This document shows, in pieces, positions 36,508-45,887 of a DNA stretch of 64,000 nucleotides (within the stretch, counting starts at the first letter, position 1; every line of letters starts with the position of its first letter). Origin of the DNA: CAVQBL01 sp963710715 (GTDB taxonomy: Bacteria; Pseudomonadota; Gammaproteobacteria; DSM-16500); assembly GCA_963710715.1 (NCBI GenBank), contig CAVQBL010000006.1:1-64000 (forward strand). The letters are read 5' to 3'. The notes below the pieces were generated by a model. That model searched no databases, was not told where the DNA came from, and saw only the letters and a list, made by a program, of their open reading frames with translations. The position numbers and the translations under genes were made by a program.

Positions 36508-38586
36508 ATGGATTTAGTAGAAGCATGCAAAACAGGTAATATTGAAGAAGTTAAAAAATGCTTAGGCTCTGGAAGCGACGCTACTATATTTAACCAGAAT
36601 GGTTATACCCCACTACATATAGTGTGCGCATCTAACAGTCTGAGCAATAATGCTATATTAGAAATTACACTGCTGCTATTACAATCTGGTGCTAATCCAA
36701 ATCAAAAATCTTTAAAAACGAAAAGGACCTCGCTGCACTTTGCTGCTGAACACGGCCGTGAAAAAGTTGTTAAAATTCTTCTTGACGCTAAAGCCGATGT
36801 TGATGCAACTGACGAAACCGGCTCTACCCCTTTAATCGCAGCTGCTCAGCGAAATGGCACTGACGAAGTAATTGCAATTCTAGCTCAATACGGAGCAAAT
36901 CTTAATGCGTGTACAAACCAAGTCAATCATTGTTTTACTGCATTACACTACGCTGCACGAGAGGGGCATTATAAAAATATCTCGAAACTAGTTATTTTGA
37001 ATGCTAATGTGAGGTGCAGAGCATTGTTTAAAGAAACCTCTTCTGAAGCTACGATTATTGACCTAATGAAAAGATCTTTGGATGGAACCAATTTAGAAAG
37101 AAAAAATCGAATCTTAGAAACCCTCAAATATTTCAGTATAAAAGAAGATGAAATACGTGATGAATTTGAGAATATAAAGAATACCTTATTAAACCGCATC
37201 ACCGCAGCTGCTATATTAAGATCACCCACTATTGTTTCGCTAAATCAAAATTACTATTTTAAAGTTACTCAAGATGGAATTGGAAGAATTGATAACAATG
37301 CAGATCGCAATTTACGAGGCTTATATACAGATAATCTCTTAAGTTGTTATGGAATTTGCATCATAGGAACTAATAATAAAATTAGCCTTATCCACAAAAC
37401 AACCACATTAAGTATTGATGAGCTGTGCACAGAATTTAAATGGGTTGACGCACCTAGTAAGTGGTATATTATTTATAACTTACAATATGTAAAACCAACT
37501 GAGGCTGACGCACTTAAAGCAATCATAGAAAAAAAACTAATAGCCGAAAATATTGAAAGCTCATTTGCTGATAAACACAACTCTTCTTACGTATATCTCA
37601 ATAAAGATGGTACAGTTGACATTATTACTAAAGAAAATGAGTACCCTATTCTGCTACCTATTCATACAATATTAAGAGATGCTATCAATGGTCTAAACAA
37701 TCTTTTTAGCCAGCCAGAAAAAGCACCAGCGGATAGGCAATTCATAGATAATAAATACACTGTTTTGCCAAAACTTATCACTGACGCCAACAATATAGTA
37801 ACATTATGCCTTGAAAAAAATGTTGTAAAAACAGAAGAAATAGATAATAAAGATAGTGTTTCTGCGATTAGCACCTCGCTCAAACATGAGACCAATAACA
37901 GAGACGAATACTTTTTCAAATCCTTAAAGGATAACCTAGATAATGAACGCTCTAAAGTTGGATTTGATTTAGCTTCAAGATACTTAAATAGAATAGTAAG
38001 ATTTAAAAAGTCTCTTCCTGAATGCTTTGAAGAAAAAACGTTCTGCATCGATCGAAACCCACAACTTTCATTACTCAATAAAGCATTAGGCATCATCTTC
38101 TATGGAGAAATACAAGGAAATTATCTCATTACAGTTAATGTGAGTTGCCACTGTAATTCCAATTCTATGCTAGATAACGTACGAGCCTGGCTTGATAAGC
38201 ACAAAATCCCCTATACAGGAAATTGGCATCAACAAACAGCAGATGGTCGGTTCATCGCCACTTTAAAAATTAATAATTTTGAAAAAAATTTCGACCCAAC
38301 AATTTTGCTTGGAAATAAAGAAAGCAAAGACATAAGACAGAATTTATCAACAAATATAGGTTCAGGTAATAGATTGCCAAGCGATATAAAAATAAATAAT
38401 ACAAAAGCTACTCTAGCCGCTACACAACAAACTACTACTACTCCGCTAGTTTCCTCGGTATCAAAACCACCAATTACAAATGTTACCAGATTATCAAAAT
38501 TTTCAACTTCAGTAACTACAGCACCAAAAAGTGATGCAGAGGAACAAAACAGTATAGTAACAACCCAAAGGTTAAATAAAACATAA
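36508..38586 (+). CDS. Ankyrin-repeat protein, cargo
   Basis: 692 residues from MDLVEACKTGN (an ATG at 36493 is also possible). Four or five ankyrin repeats at residues 1-160: GYTPLHIVCAS, RTSLHFAAEHGREKVVKILLDAKADVDATDETGSTPLIAAAQ, and FTALHYAAREGHYKNISKL. The rest (to 640) is unrecognised; one stretch, GLYTDNLLSCYGICIIGTNNKISLIHKT, has a conserved-looking Cys/His pair. The C-terminal 70 residues are Thr/Ser-rich and disordered. It lies between PFL_4711 and TraG, so it splits another conserved pair. Likely host-interaction protein (inference). Confidence 0.75.
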   Translation: MDLVEACKTGNIEEVKKCLGSGSDATIFNQNGYTPLHIVCASNSLSNNAILEITLLLLQSGANPNQKSLKTKRTSLHFAAEHGREKVVKILLDAKADVDATDETGSTPLIAAAQRNGTDEVIAILAQYGANLNACTNQVNHCFTALHYAAREGHYKNISKLVILNANVRCRALFKETSSEATIIDLMKRSLDGTNLERKNRILETLKYFSIKEDEIRDEFENIKNTLLNRITAAAILRSPTIVSLNQNYYFKVTQDGIGRIDNNADRNLRGLYTDNLLSCYGICIIGTNNKISLIHKTTTLSIDELCTEFKWVDAPSKWYIIYNLQYVKPTEADALKAIIEKKLIAENIESSFADKHNSSYVYLNKDGTVDIITKENEYPILLPIHTILRDAINGLNNLFSQPEKAPADRQFIDNKYTVLPKLITDANNIVTLCLEKNVVKTEEIDNKDSVSAISTSLKHETNNRDEYFFKSLKDNLDNERSKVGFDLASRYLNRIVRFKKSLPECFEEKTFCIDRNPQLSLLNKALGIIFYGEIQGNYLITVNVSCHCNSNSMLDNVRAWLDKHKIPYTGNWHQQTADGRFIATLKINNFEKNFDPTILLGNKESKDIRQNLSTNIGSGNRLPSDIKINNTKATLAATQQTTTTPLVSSVSKPPITNVTRLSKFSTSVTTAPKSDAEEQNSIVTTQRLNKT

Positions 38587-38744
38587 GGCTTAAAAAGCTG
38601 GTTATTAAAAAATTATAGCCAATATAACTTCATCAGTACTAGCTATTATTTTTCAATTTAGTGATTAAACTTAAGTACTGCTTTAAATCCATCTTTTATC
38701 TCTAGATAAATAAATTTTCTCATTTTTTATTATATGAAAACACT

Positions 38745-40271
38745 ATGACAGTGACCGGCTATTTAGCGCTCTACACAACATTGTTGGGGTGGCAGCAATA
38801 TAACAACCTTTGGGAAATTGCCGTAGGAACTGGTCTTATTTATTTGCCTTTTATTAGCATTATATTACGCAGCACTGTTGAGCCTTTTTCATCGCTCAGC
38901 AGCAAAGAAGCGGGTAGCGTAGCATTACGTCGCATGGGGCTGAATATCATAACCACTTTTTTAGTTATTGCCTTTGCAGCAGCACCCGCTATTCCGCTGG
39001 AACCCCAAGTCTTGCATTATGCTCCTCCCTGCCAACCTGAAAAAGGTGATGCAACACCAGGCAAAACTGGCACAACATACGACCGCACATTTCCTGTTCC
39101 AACTGGCGTTAAAGTCCCAATCTTTTGGTACATTATTATGAGTTTCGCTAATGGTGTTACTCACGCCGCAGAAACAGGGCTTTCTTGCACAGGACTGGAC
39201 TTACGTACGCTACAAACACAACTTAATTTAACACATATTACGGATGCAAAGTTAAAACAAGAAACCAGTCAATTTTATACAGATTGTTACGCGCCCGCTT
39301 ACTCTACTTATATAGGCGGAAGATTAAGCCCTCAGCAACAGATGCAAATTGAATCCTCTCTTAAACAACATGGTAAAGAAGACGTGAGTTGGATTGGGTC
39401 ACACACTTTTTTAAATATCAGCGGCTTTTATGATGCACATAAAGCAACACAACCGATTGAGGATTTCACCTTTAACTCTCAGCGTGACATTGAAGAAGGT
39501 CAGTTGCCTAACCGCCCTACTTGGGGTAATCCTGATTGTAAAACTTGGTGGAGTGATTCAAGCCACGGCCTTGCACTAAAACTTAAGAAAGCATTACCGC
39601 CAACATTTTGGCAAAAGATCACTGCATTTCATGGGGATCAAGAAAAACTGCAAGACACAGTGGTACGCACGTTGATTACACAGAACCTTCATCAATCGAT
39701 TTCAGACCAAGTACGCGGTTATGAATCCTTGAACAATAACGCATCGGGTGACTACATCAGTCGGTTTATTGGTGGCCAATTAGGCATCGTGTATGAATCG
39801 TTAAGCTTTTACCCCAAGCTGCATCTCTTATTAAATGCGCTTCCTGTAATTCAAGGTGCATTATTATTTGCATTGTACACGTTCCTCGCTCTTGCGATTC
39901 CTTTTTCAAGTTATCGCATTAGCTTTTGTGTCACAGGCAGTGTGGTACTCTTTTCACTGATCTTCTGCTCTTTTATCTGGCACCTAGTGCAATGGTTTGA
40001 TGTAAGATTAGTTCAAGCACTTTATCCGAGTCTTGGCGAGGTCTCAGGTGCGGGAATTTTAAATACGCATCTTCCCTTAGCAAACAAGATGTTTGTTGAA
40101 ATGATCATTGGCACACTTTATATCGTACTACCTATTCTTTGGATGATGATTATGAGCTGGGCTGGCTTGCAAGCAGGAGCCGCAGCAGCAAGCCTCATGG
40201 GTGCAGGCAGTGCACCTGCTGCAACCACCGGTGAACACGCAAGCCATGCTATACGCAAGCGTGTCTCTTGA
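38745..40271 (+). CDS. traG: TraG N-terminal-like conjugation protein
   Basis: 508 residues with multiple membrane helices at both ends (about 10-85 and 370-490). Large periplasmic middle with GLSCTGLDLRTLQTQLN, SQFYTDCYAPAYS, and a C-terminal WMMIMSWAGLQAG helix, as in the TraG N-terminal family of mating-pair proteins. Follows PFL_4711 in order. Confidence 0.85.
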   Translation: MTVTGYLALYTTLLGWQQYNNLWEIAVGTGLIYLPFISIILRSTVEPFSSLSSKEAGSVALRRMGLNIITTFLVIAFAAAPAIPLEPQVLHYAPPCQPEKGDATPGKTGTTYDRTFPVPTGVKVPIFWYIIMSFANGVTHAAETGLSCTGLDLRTLQTQLNLTHITDAKLKQETSQFYTDCYAPAYSTYIGGRLSPQQQMQIESSLKQHGKEDVSWIGSHTFLNISGFYDAHKATQPIEDFTFNSQRDIEEGQLPNRPTWGNPDCKTWWSDSSHGLALKLKKALPPTFWQKITAFHGDQEKLQDTVVRTLITQNLHQSISDQVRGYESLNNNASGDYISRFIGGQLGIVYESLSFYPKLHLLLNALPVIQGALLFALYTFLALAIPFSSYRISFCVTGSVVLFSLIFCSFIWHLVQWFDVRLVQALYPSLGEVSGAGILNTHLPLANKMFVEMIIGTLYIVLPILWMMIMSWAGLQAGAAAASLMGAGSAPAATTGEHASHAIRKRVS

Positions 40272-40320
40272 GTAGCACACCATTAAAAAATCTTGATTAT
40301 CATTCGGAATAAACATTAGA

Positions 40321-40713
40321 ATGCTTAAAAAAATAATTCTTCTTTTTATTATCACGTTTACTATAACAACTCTCATTTTCGGCATAGGAGCCTACTTATT
40401 ACAGCACAATCAAGCTACTGCTGAACTCAACGATTCGTTAAAAAAAACAGTAATCTATTTTAACTGCTGGCGATACGCACTGTTTTTAGTGATCATTTTA
40501 TTTTGGCCAATGATAATAAACAGGTTGAACAATCATCTTCAATCAAAATTAAATGAAGGAAATGAAATACCCTCGACTGTTCTATCGAATCAATTATTCT
40601 GCCATCTCAATAGATTGCACATAACAGCGTTTATTCTTCTTTTTGAATTAATGTTTTCCTGTAATATTTTTTCCAAATTCATCACCATTTTGATGAACTT
40701 TTTTAAAAATTAA
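40321..40713 (+). CDS. Small membrane protein after traG
   Basis: 130 residues with three hydrophobic helices (5-28, 50-66, 100-120). No family recognised; co-directional with the transfer genes and in the slot of small ICE membrane proteins. Confidence 0.6.
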   Translation: MLKKIILLFIITFTITTLIFGIGAYLLQHNQATAELNDSLKKTVIYFNCWRYALFLVIILFWPMIINRLNNHLQSKLNEGNEIPSTVLSNQLFCHLNRLHITAFILLFELMFSCNIFSKFITILMNFFKN

Positions 40714-40748
40714 ATAAAAATAATAAAATCTACATGGAATTTTAAAAT

Positions 40749-41597
40749 ATGCGCAATCCTTTTAAGTCGTTTTCTATTAAAAAAAATCCGCCATCTTTAC
40801 TGAATACTGAACCTAAACTAAATAACACATTCTTACCTGTACTGACCGGAAACGAATTGTTAAGCACAGATCAGCACCAAGCTCTTTTATGTGAAATGAA
40901 ACAACAGCTCAGCGTAACGCATGAAGATTATGCACAATGGTATTTGCCGTTGATACAAAATACGGCTGAACTCATGCAGCAACTCCCCTTGGATTCAACT
41001 GCCATTAAAGAAGCAGAACGCTCTCAAAAGCCCATGAAAACACTTTTAACCGCATCTCTTACACATGCAGTCAACGCATTAAAAATTCGACGGGGCTACA
41101 TGCTGCCTGTTGGCGCTGATACAGAAACCTGTAATCAACAACAAAGCAGCTGGACATATGCAATATTGATTGCTGCCCTCTTGCAAGAAAGTTGGCGAAT
41201 CATGGCATGTTATGATATTCCTATTTTTGACAAACAAGGAAACCCTTTAGGCTCTTGGAACCCTCTCTTAGTACCCACATTACCATTCGGGTATGTTTAT
41301 CAATCGCACTTCAAGCCAGGTGCACATTCGCTAAACCTTCAGCCACGAGAAGCGAACGTGTTAATTGCAAAATCAGTGGTTCCTCAAAGTGGGTTTCAAT
41401 GGCTATGTGAAAATCCCGTACTGTTGGTCAACTTACTTGCCTGCTTAAGCAAGAGAAGCATTGCTAACAATCCCGTGAGTGAAATCCTAGAAAAAGCGCA
41501 AGGAACTGCGTTGCATCCTCCCATTCAAACAGAAGTAAAAGAAACAAAAACTGAGACTGCGCAACCAATACATCCAAATGAACCATGCTCTACCTGA
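40749..41597 (+). CDS. Relaxase-like TraI_2 domain protein without HD catalytic residues
   Basis: 282 residues. LPVLTGNELLSTDQHQALLCEMKQQL, YLPLIQNTAELMQQLP and ALKIRRGYMLPVGADTETCNQQQSSWTYAILIAALL follow the N-terminal domain of PFGI-1-class (MOBH) relaxases (TIGR03760). Where active relaxases have HH...GGLLxH and LLHDxxK, this protein has ERSQKPMKTLLTA and LLQESWR, so the metal-binding His/Asp are gone. The long C-terminal relaxase part is also absent; the tail is Thr/Glu-rich. Probably a non-catalytic paralogue or a decayed relaxase. Confidence 0.6.
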   Translation: MRNPFKSFSIKKNPPSLLNTEPKLNNTFLPVLTGNELLSTDQHQALLCEMKQQLSVTHEDYAQWYLPLIQNTAELMQQLPLDSTAIKEAERSQKPMKTLLTASLTHAVNALKIRRGYMLPVGADTETCNQQQSSWTYAILIAALLQESWRIMACYDIPIFDKQGNPLGSWNPLLVPTLPFGYVYQSHFKPGAHSLNLQPREANVLIAKSVVPQSGFQWLCENPVLLVNLLACLSKRSIANNPVSEILEKAQGTALHPPIQTEVKETKTETAQPIHPNEPCST

Positions 41598-41665
41598 ACT
41601 ATAAAGAACAACCGCCTCTCTGTACCAAATAACAACCCTGTCTTTTTTAAATAAATAGAGGATTC

Positions 41666-42367
41666 ATGATGACATTGCCAACAGAACACACAGCCAATGT
41701 GAGTACTGATTTTTTTACACGCAAGCCGGGTTGGTTGATCCAAAAAGGCCAACTCATTTTACATACCAAAGTAGCCATGAGGTACAGTCGAGGACTTTTA
41801 CATATTACTGAGCGTTTGCGGTCATTGTGGCAAGCTGCAAAGGACAATAACCCTTACGCTGATTTGTATTTATTGCGACTGGAAGACGCCATGTTAACTG
41901 TGCACCATGAGCTTGAGCAGTATGAAAAGCAATACCAACAGCAGCTTATACAATACCCTGACATTCGAGTGGAATTAGTTGTAAGCCAACATCCTTTGGT
42001 CATGCAACTCTATTTTCTGAATATCTACAGTTTTCGTATAGCAATACTAATCGGTCATTTTGATCGTTTAGCGCGCTATGCCTTGTCTCTGCATAATGTA
42101 GTTTTTGATATCAATAAGCCGCTGGGTTTAGTATTACATGAATTGGGATCTCCTTTGCGAAAACTCTTGGAAATACCAAGACAATGGCAAGCATTTAAAG
42201 TCACGCGGGATGGCATTCGAGAAGACAATGAAATAGCCAAAGCAGCAAAAATACATTTTGGTACGGCACTCGATGAACGTATTCTTAGCGGTGATATTCG
42301 CCCCAAACTCGTTGCTAAGAAACAAATGATAATCAATAACAATATTGATCCACCTATTAATGAATAA
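41666..42367 (+). CDS. ICE protein, PFL_4669 family (TIGR03761)
   Basis: 233 residues; GAGG just upstream of tandem ATGs. Pattern: FTRKPGWLIQKGQLILHTKVAMRYSRGL, DLYLLRLEDAML, HPLVMQLYFLNIYSFRIAILIGHFDRLARYALSL, LGLVLHELGSPLRKLLEIPRQW. Cytoplasmic ICE protein of unknown mechanism, usually near parB or topB. Confidence 0.87.
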   Translation: MMTLPTEHTANVSTDFFTRKPGWLIQKGQLILHTKVAMRYSRGLLHITERLRSLWQAAKDNNPYADLYLLRLEDAMLTVHHELEQYEKQYQQQLIQYPDIRVELVVSQHPLVMQLYFLNIYSFRIAILIGHFDRLARYALSLHNVVFDINKPLGLVLHELGSPLRKLLEIPRQWQAFKVTRDGIREDNEIAKAAKIHFGTALDERILSGDIRPKLVAKKQMIINNNIDPPINE

Positions 42368-42546
42368 TGGTCGAATTAAACAACTTCATTTTTAAAAGTC
42401 GTTGTCTTGAGGACTATAAACTCAAGGTAAGCACCTCTCGAATCTTGCAACAGGTGCGCAGCATTTTTTAATGTTGAGATTCTCATCTTAATAAAAAATG
42501 ATTTCTTTTTTAATCTAGTCATTACGTTATTAAGATTTATTGACAG

Positions 42547-42579
42547 CCCTGACAGGGAGAAACTTCTCCCTCACCAGGG
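42547..42579 (+). promoter_or_regulatory. Hairpin in leader of the DUF2958 gene
   Basis: CCCTG pairs with CAGGG around GGGAGAA/TTCTCCC, forming a compact 12-bp stem 50 bases upstream of the start at 42630. No U-run follows, so it looks like a leader structure rather than a terminator. Confidence 0.4.
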
Positions 42580-42629
42580 TGTTCTTTCTTCCTGTTAATT
42601 TTTTTGATCTTTAACAAGGAGAAATATCG

Positions 42630-42950
42630 ATGAAGTTATTAACACTACAAATTATTGAATCATTACCGCCAATTCACTCGACAGAAAACATATCACTTAA
42701 CGAAAAACTGGTCATTTGTAAATTTTTCACGCCGGATGCGAACTGGACTTGGTACGTATTCGAGGGAGAAAAAACAGAAAATGATGATTTTGAGTTTTTT
42801 GGTATGACGCATGGACATGAGAAAGAGTTGGGATATTTCCATCTGTCTGAATTACAAAAAATACGCGGCCAATTGGGATTACCCGTAGAACGTGACCGCA
42901 TTGTATTCAATATACCATATGGAAAACTGATTTCCAGATACAGTAAATAA
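42630..42950 (+). CDS. DUF2958 protein
   Basis: 106 residues; AAGGAG upstream. VICKFFTPDANWTWYVFEGE...DDFEFFGMTHGHEKELGYFHLSELQKIRG...VERD is the DUF2958 pattern, a small protein common on plasmids and ICEs, of unknown function. Followed by a strong terminator. Confidence 0.87.
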   Translation: MKLLTLQIIESLPPIHSTENISLNEKLVICKFFTPDANWTWYVFEGEKTENDDFEFFGMTHGHEKELGYFHLSELQKIRGQLGLPVERDRIVFNIPYGKLISRYSK

Positions 42951-42958
42951 CAATTTAA

Positions 42959-43004
42959 AGATTTATCCATGTTGCATTTTAACATGGGTAAATCTTTTTC
43001 TTTA
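42959..43004 (+). terminator. Intrinsic terminator after DUF2958 gene
   Basis: AGATTTATCCATGTT pairs with AACATGGGTAAATCT (one mismatch-like wobble), loop GCATTTT, followed by TTTTCTTTAG. A textbook rho-independent terminator. Confidence 0.88.
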
Positions 43005-43118
43005 GTTTTTTAAAAACACATTAATGAATTATTTATCCTGTAGCAGGGCACTAGAGAATTTTTTTCTTTTTGGTAGTACCGTCTTAGGTTTCTTTACTAA
43101 TAGAGGTAATGATTAGCG

Positions 43119-45017
43119 ATGACAATTTTATATTTATGTGAAAAACCCAGCCAAGCACGTGATATTGCACGTGTGTTAAGTGTGACGCAGAGACGAGAAA
43201 ATTATTTAGAAGGAAAGGATATTCAAGTGACGTGGTGTGTTGGGCACTTACTTGAAGCAGCATCACCCGATGATTATTGTAATAACTTAAAGCCATGGCA
43301 TATCGATAAACTACCAATCATTCCATCCACCTGGCAAATGCGCATCATCAATAAAACGAAAAAGCAATTTAATACGATCAAAAAACTCCTAAAGGAATGT
43401 GATCAGGTTGTCATTGCAACTGATGCAGATCGCGAAGGTGAAGTCATCGCCCGTGAAATCTTAACCCTTTGTCGCTACAAAGGAAAAATCCAGCGACTTT
43501 GGCTAGCAGCACTCGATGATAATAGCATCAAAAAAGCCATCGCTAATTTAAAAAATGGGCATGAAACTGAAAAACTATATACCGCTGGCCTTGGGCGCCA
43601 ACGAGCCGATTGGTTAGTAGGAATGAATATGACCATGGCAGTCAGCAGCTTATTTGGCAATAAAAAAAATGCCGTACTTTCAGTAGGTCGAGTACAAACG
43701 CCAACGCTTAAATTAATCATAGACAGAGATCACGAAATCGAACACTTTAAGCCCAAAGAGTATTTTATTCTTCTAGCACAATTTAGGACATCTCAAAATC
43801 AGACCTTTTGGACAACGTGGCAACCACAAGAAACCTCTAAAGAAGAACAGAGCTTAAATACACTCCATGCAGAAAAAATCATTTATAAAATAAAAGGACA
43901 GCCTGCCTTAATTAGCTCTTTTCAAGAAAGCGAAAAGCAACAAGCACCACCGCTTTGTTTATCACTGTCACAATTACAAAAATTGGCATCCAGCCAATTT
44001 GGGTTTTCCGCAAAAAATGTACTTCATATTGCGCAATCTCTTTATGAAACCCATAAAGCAACAACATATCCAAGAACAGATTGCGGTTATTTGCCTGAAA
44101 GCCAATGGCAAGACGCACCACATATCTTAAAAACACTAAATAATATTAATCTTGATCTCGCAGCACTCATTTTACACTGTGATACAAAGTTAAAATCACC
44201 AACCTGGAATGATAAAAAAATCACAGCACACCACGCCATCATTCCAACTACGCATACTAAAGTAGATATAACGAAAATGTCGGAGCAAGAGTACAAAATT
44301 TATGATCTGATATGCCGCTATTATCTGGCACAATTTTTAGGAGATTATATCTACACCAGTCGATCAGCTACGGTAACCTGTCAGGGTGAATTATTTAAAA
44401 CAAAAGCTCAGCTACCAGTGAAATCAGGATGGAGACAAGCCCTATCCTACGCAGGTGAAGACTCAAAAATTGAAGAGGAGCATGAAAATGATGGCGAGTC
44501 ACCCCACCATCTCCCTTCATTAAAATCAGGCGAATCTCTCCTGCAAAATGACCAGCAATTAGAAAGAAAGCAAACAAAACCGCCATCTTATTTTACAGAA
44601 GGAACATTGATCGAAACAATGAGGAACATCGGTAATACTATCCATGACCCTGAGCTTAAAAAAATATTGAAAGAAACGGCAGGTCTTGGTACTGAAGCAA
44701 CCCGTGCCAATATTATAGAAACATTAATCGCACGTGAATACATCGTTCGTGACGGCAGAAAATTGAAATCCACTGACAAAGGCAACGCTTTGATAGCTCT
44801 CTTGCCTACTATCATCACCGATGCAGCTACAACAGCACGTTTTGAGCTTGAACTGGAAACCGTCGTAGAAGGCAAAACTACGCTGGAGTCATTTTTGCAG
44901 AATCAAATAGAAAATCTTCATGCCATGCTGAATGCCTTAATTAAATGCAAAACACATTCTTCTGAGTATGCAACAAATGTAAAAAACATTGCATCACACA
45001 AAAAAAGCAAAACATAA
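43119..45017 (+). CDS. topB: DNA topoisomerase III (ICE type)
   Basis: 632 residues. Toprim domain with YLCEKPSQARDIA at the N-terminus and VIATDADREGEVIAREI (acidic DxD). GMNMTMAVSSLF...VGRVQTPTLKLI. Active-site Tyr in ATTYPRTDCGYLP (about residue 316). ETAGLGTEATRANIIETLI near the C-terminus. Full-length type IA enzyme, standard in PFGI-1-class elements; resolves single-stranded DNA linkages during transfer or replication of the element. Confidence 0.95.
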   Translation: MTILYLCEKPSQARDIARVLSVTQRRENYLEGKDIQVTWCVGHLLEAASPDDYCNNLKPWHIDKLPIIPSTWQMRIINKTKKQFNTIKKLLKECDQVVIATDADREGEVIAREILTLCRYKGKIQRLWLAALDDNSIKKAIANLKNGHETEKLYTAGLGRQRADWLVGMNMTMAVSSLFGNKKNAVLSVGRVQTPTLKLIIDRDHEIEHFKPKEYFILLAQFRTSQNQTFWTTWQPQETSKEEQSLNTLHAEKIIYKIKGQPALISSFQESEKQQAPPLCLSLSQLQKLASSQFGFSAKNVLHIAQSLYETHKATTYPRTDCGYLPESQWQDAPHILKTLNNINLDLAALILHCDTKLKSPTWNDKKITAHHAIIPTTHTKVDITKMSEQEYKIYDLICRYYLAQFLGDYIYTSRSATVTCQGELFKTKAQLPVKSGWRQALSYAGEDSKIEEEHENDGESPHHLPSLKSGESLLQNDQQLERKQTKPPSYFTEGTLIETMRNIGNTIHDPELKKILKETAGLGTEATRANIIETLIAREYIVRDGRKLKSTDKGNALIALLPTIITDAATTARFELELETVVEGKTTLESFLQNQIENLHAMLNALIKCKTHSSEYATNVKNIASHKKSKT

Positions 45018-45121
45018 ATTACTCAAAAAAAACCTATCTAATCTTTTTTTTAATTACCTCTTTCCCTATCCAGAGAAAGATTTAACTCACTTTTAAATTT
45101 TTAACCATGAGGAGACATTTT

Positions 45122-45862
45122 ATGACTACTACCAAAAAACTGAGTTGGAAAAAGTGGAGTGCGGCTGGGCTTGTAATAGGCGTAGCCGGATTTACTGTCA
45201 CTGCTACATCGGGCACCGTTTACTGGCTTAACCACTTAGCCGTTGCTTACCAAGCCACGCTAGGCGCTTCTATTGCACTCACCTCTTCCTGTTTAGTCGG
45301 CAGCATAGCTGCTATACGTAACCATTGCCGTAAAAAAAAAGCAGATGAAAAGAACCTATTAGAAACAGCGATGGTCGTTGCAAACAATAATTTTAGCCGT
45401 GATCTTGAAAACCCCAATGCGGAAGGAAATTCACAAAAAACTATCATTAAACGAATAGGCTCTTCGTCAGATTTTGATATGGAATATCATGCAGTTGAGT
45501 GTAATAAATTGATAGAAGAATACAATCGTGCGGCCTGCGATCCAGACAGTGACCTCGACGAGTATTTATTGCATGCGGAAAGATTACAAAAGCAATTTTT
45601 TGCTGCCTTTCCTCAAAGAAATTTGAATTACTTTGCTGAACTAAAGAGGCATGAATATCAATATGATCAACCTCCTGTTTTAAAAATTAAAAGCCCTAAA
45701 TTAGATTTAGTTCCACGTTACTACACTGCTCCTATTGAAATTAGCCCCACTCTAAAAACAAATGATGAGTCAATTACACCAGAAGATCCCAATAGCCCTA
45801 TTTTAGCTCGCTCAGCGGAAGCAAGCGATAAAACCAACAGACATATTTCTTTTACCTCATAA
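45122..45862 (+). CDS. Cargo membrane protein, unknown function
   Basis: 246 residues from the ATG at 45122 (AGGAGA upstream; an ATG at 45107 precedes that site). Two adjacent membrane helices (about 14-70) and a soluble C-terminal domain with PRYYTAPIEISPTL and a Ser/Thr-rich end. No family recognised. Forms a pair with the next gene (25-base gap). Not part of the known transfer set. Confidence 0.6.
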   Translation: MTTTKKLSWKKWSAAGLVIGVAGFTVTATSGTVYWLNHLAVAYQATLGASIALTSSCLVGSIAAIRNHCRKKKADEKNLLETAMVVANNNFSRDLENPNAEGNSQKTIIKRIGSSSDFDMEYHAVECNKLIEEYNRAACDPDSDLDEYLLHAERLQKQFFAAFPQRNLNYFAELKRHEYQYDQPPVLKIKSPKLDLVPRYYTAPIEISPTLKTNDESITPEDPNSPILARSAEASDKTNRHISFTS

Positions 45863-45887
45863 ATAGCAAGTAACGAGGAGATTCCAT

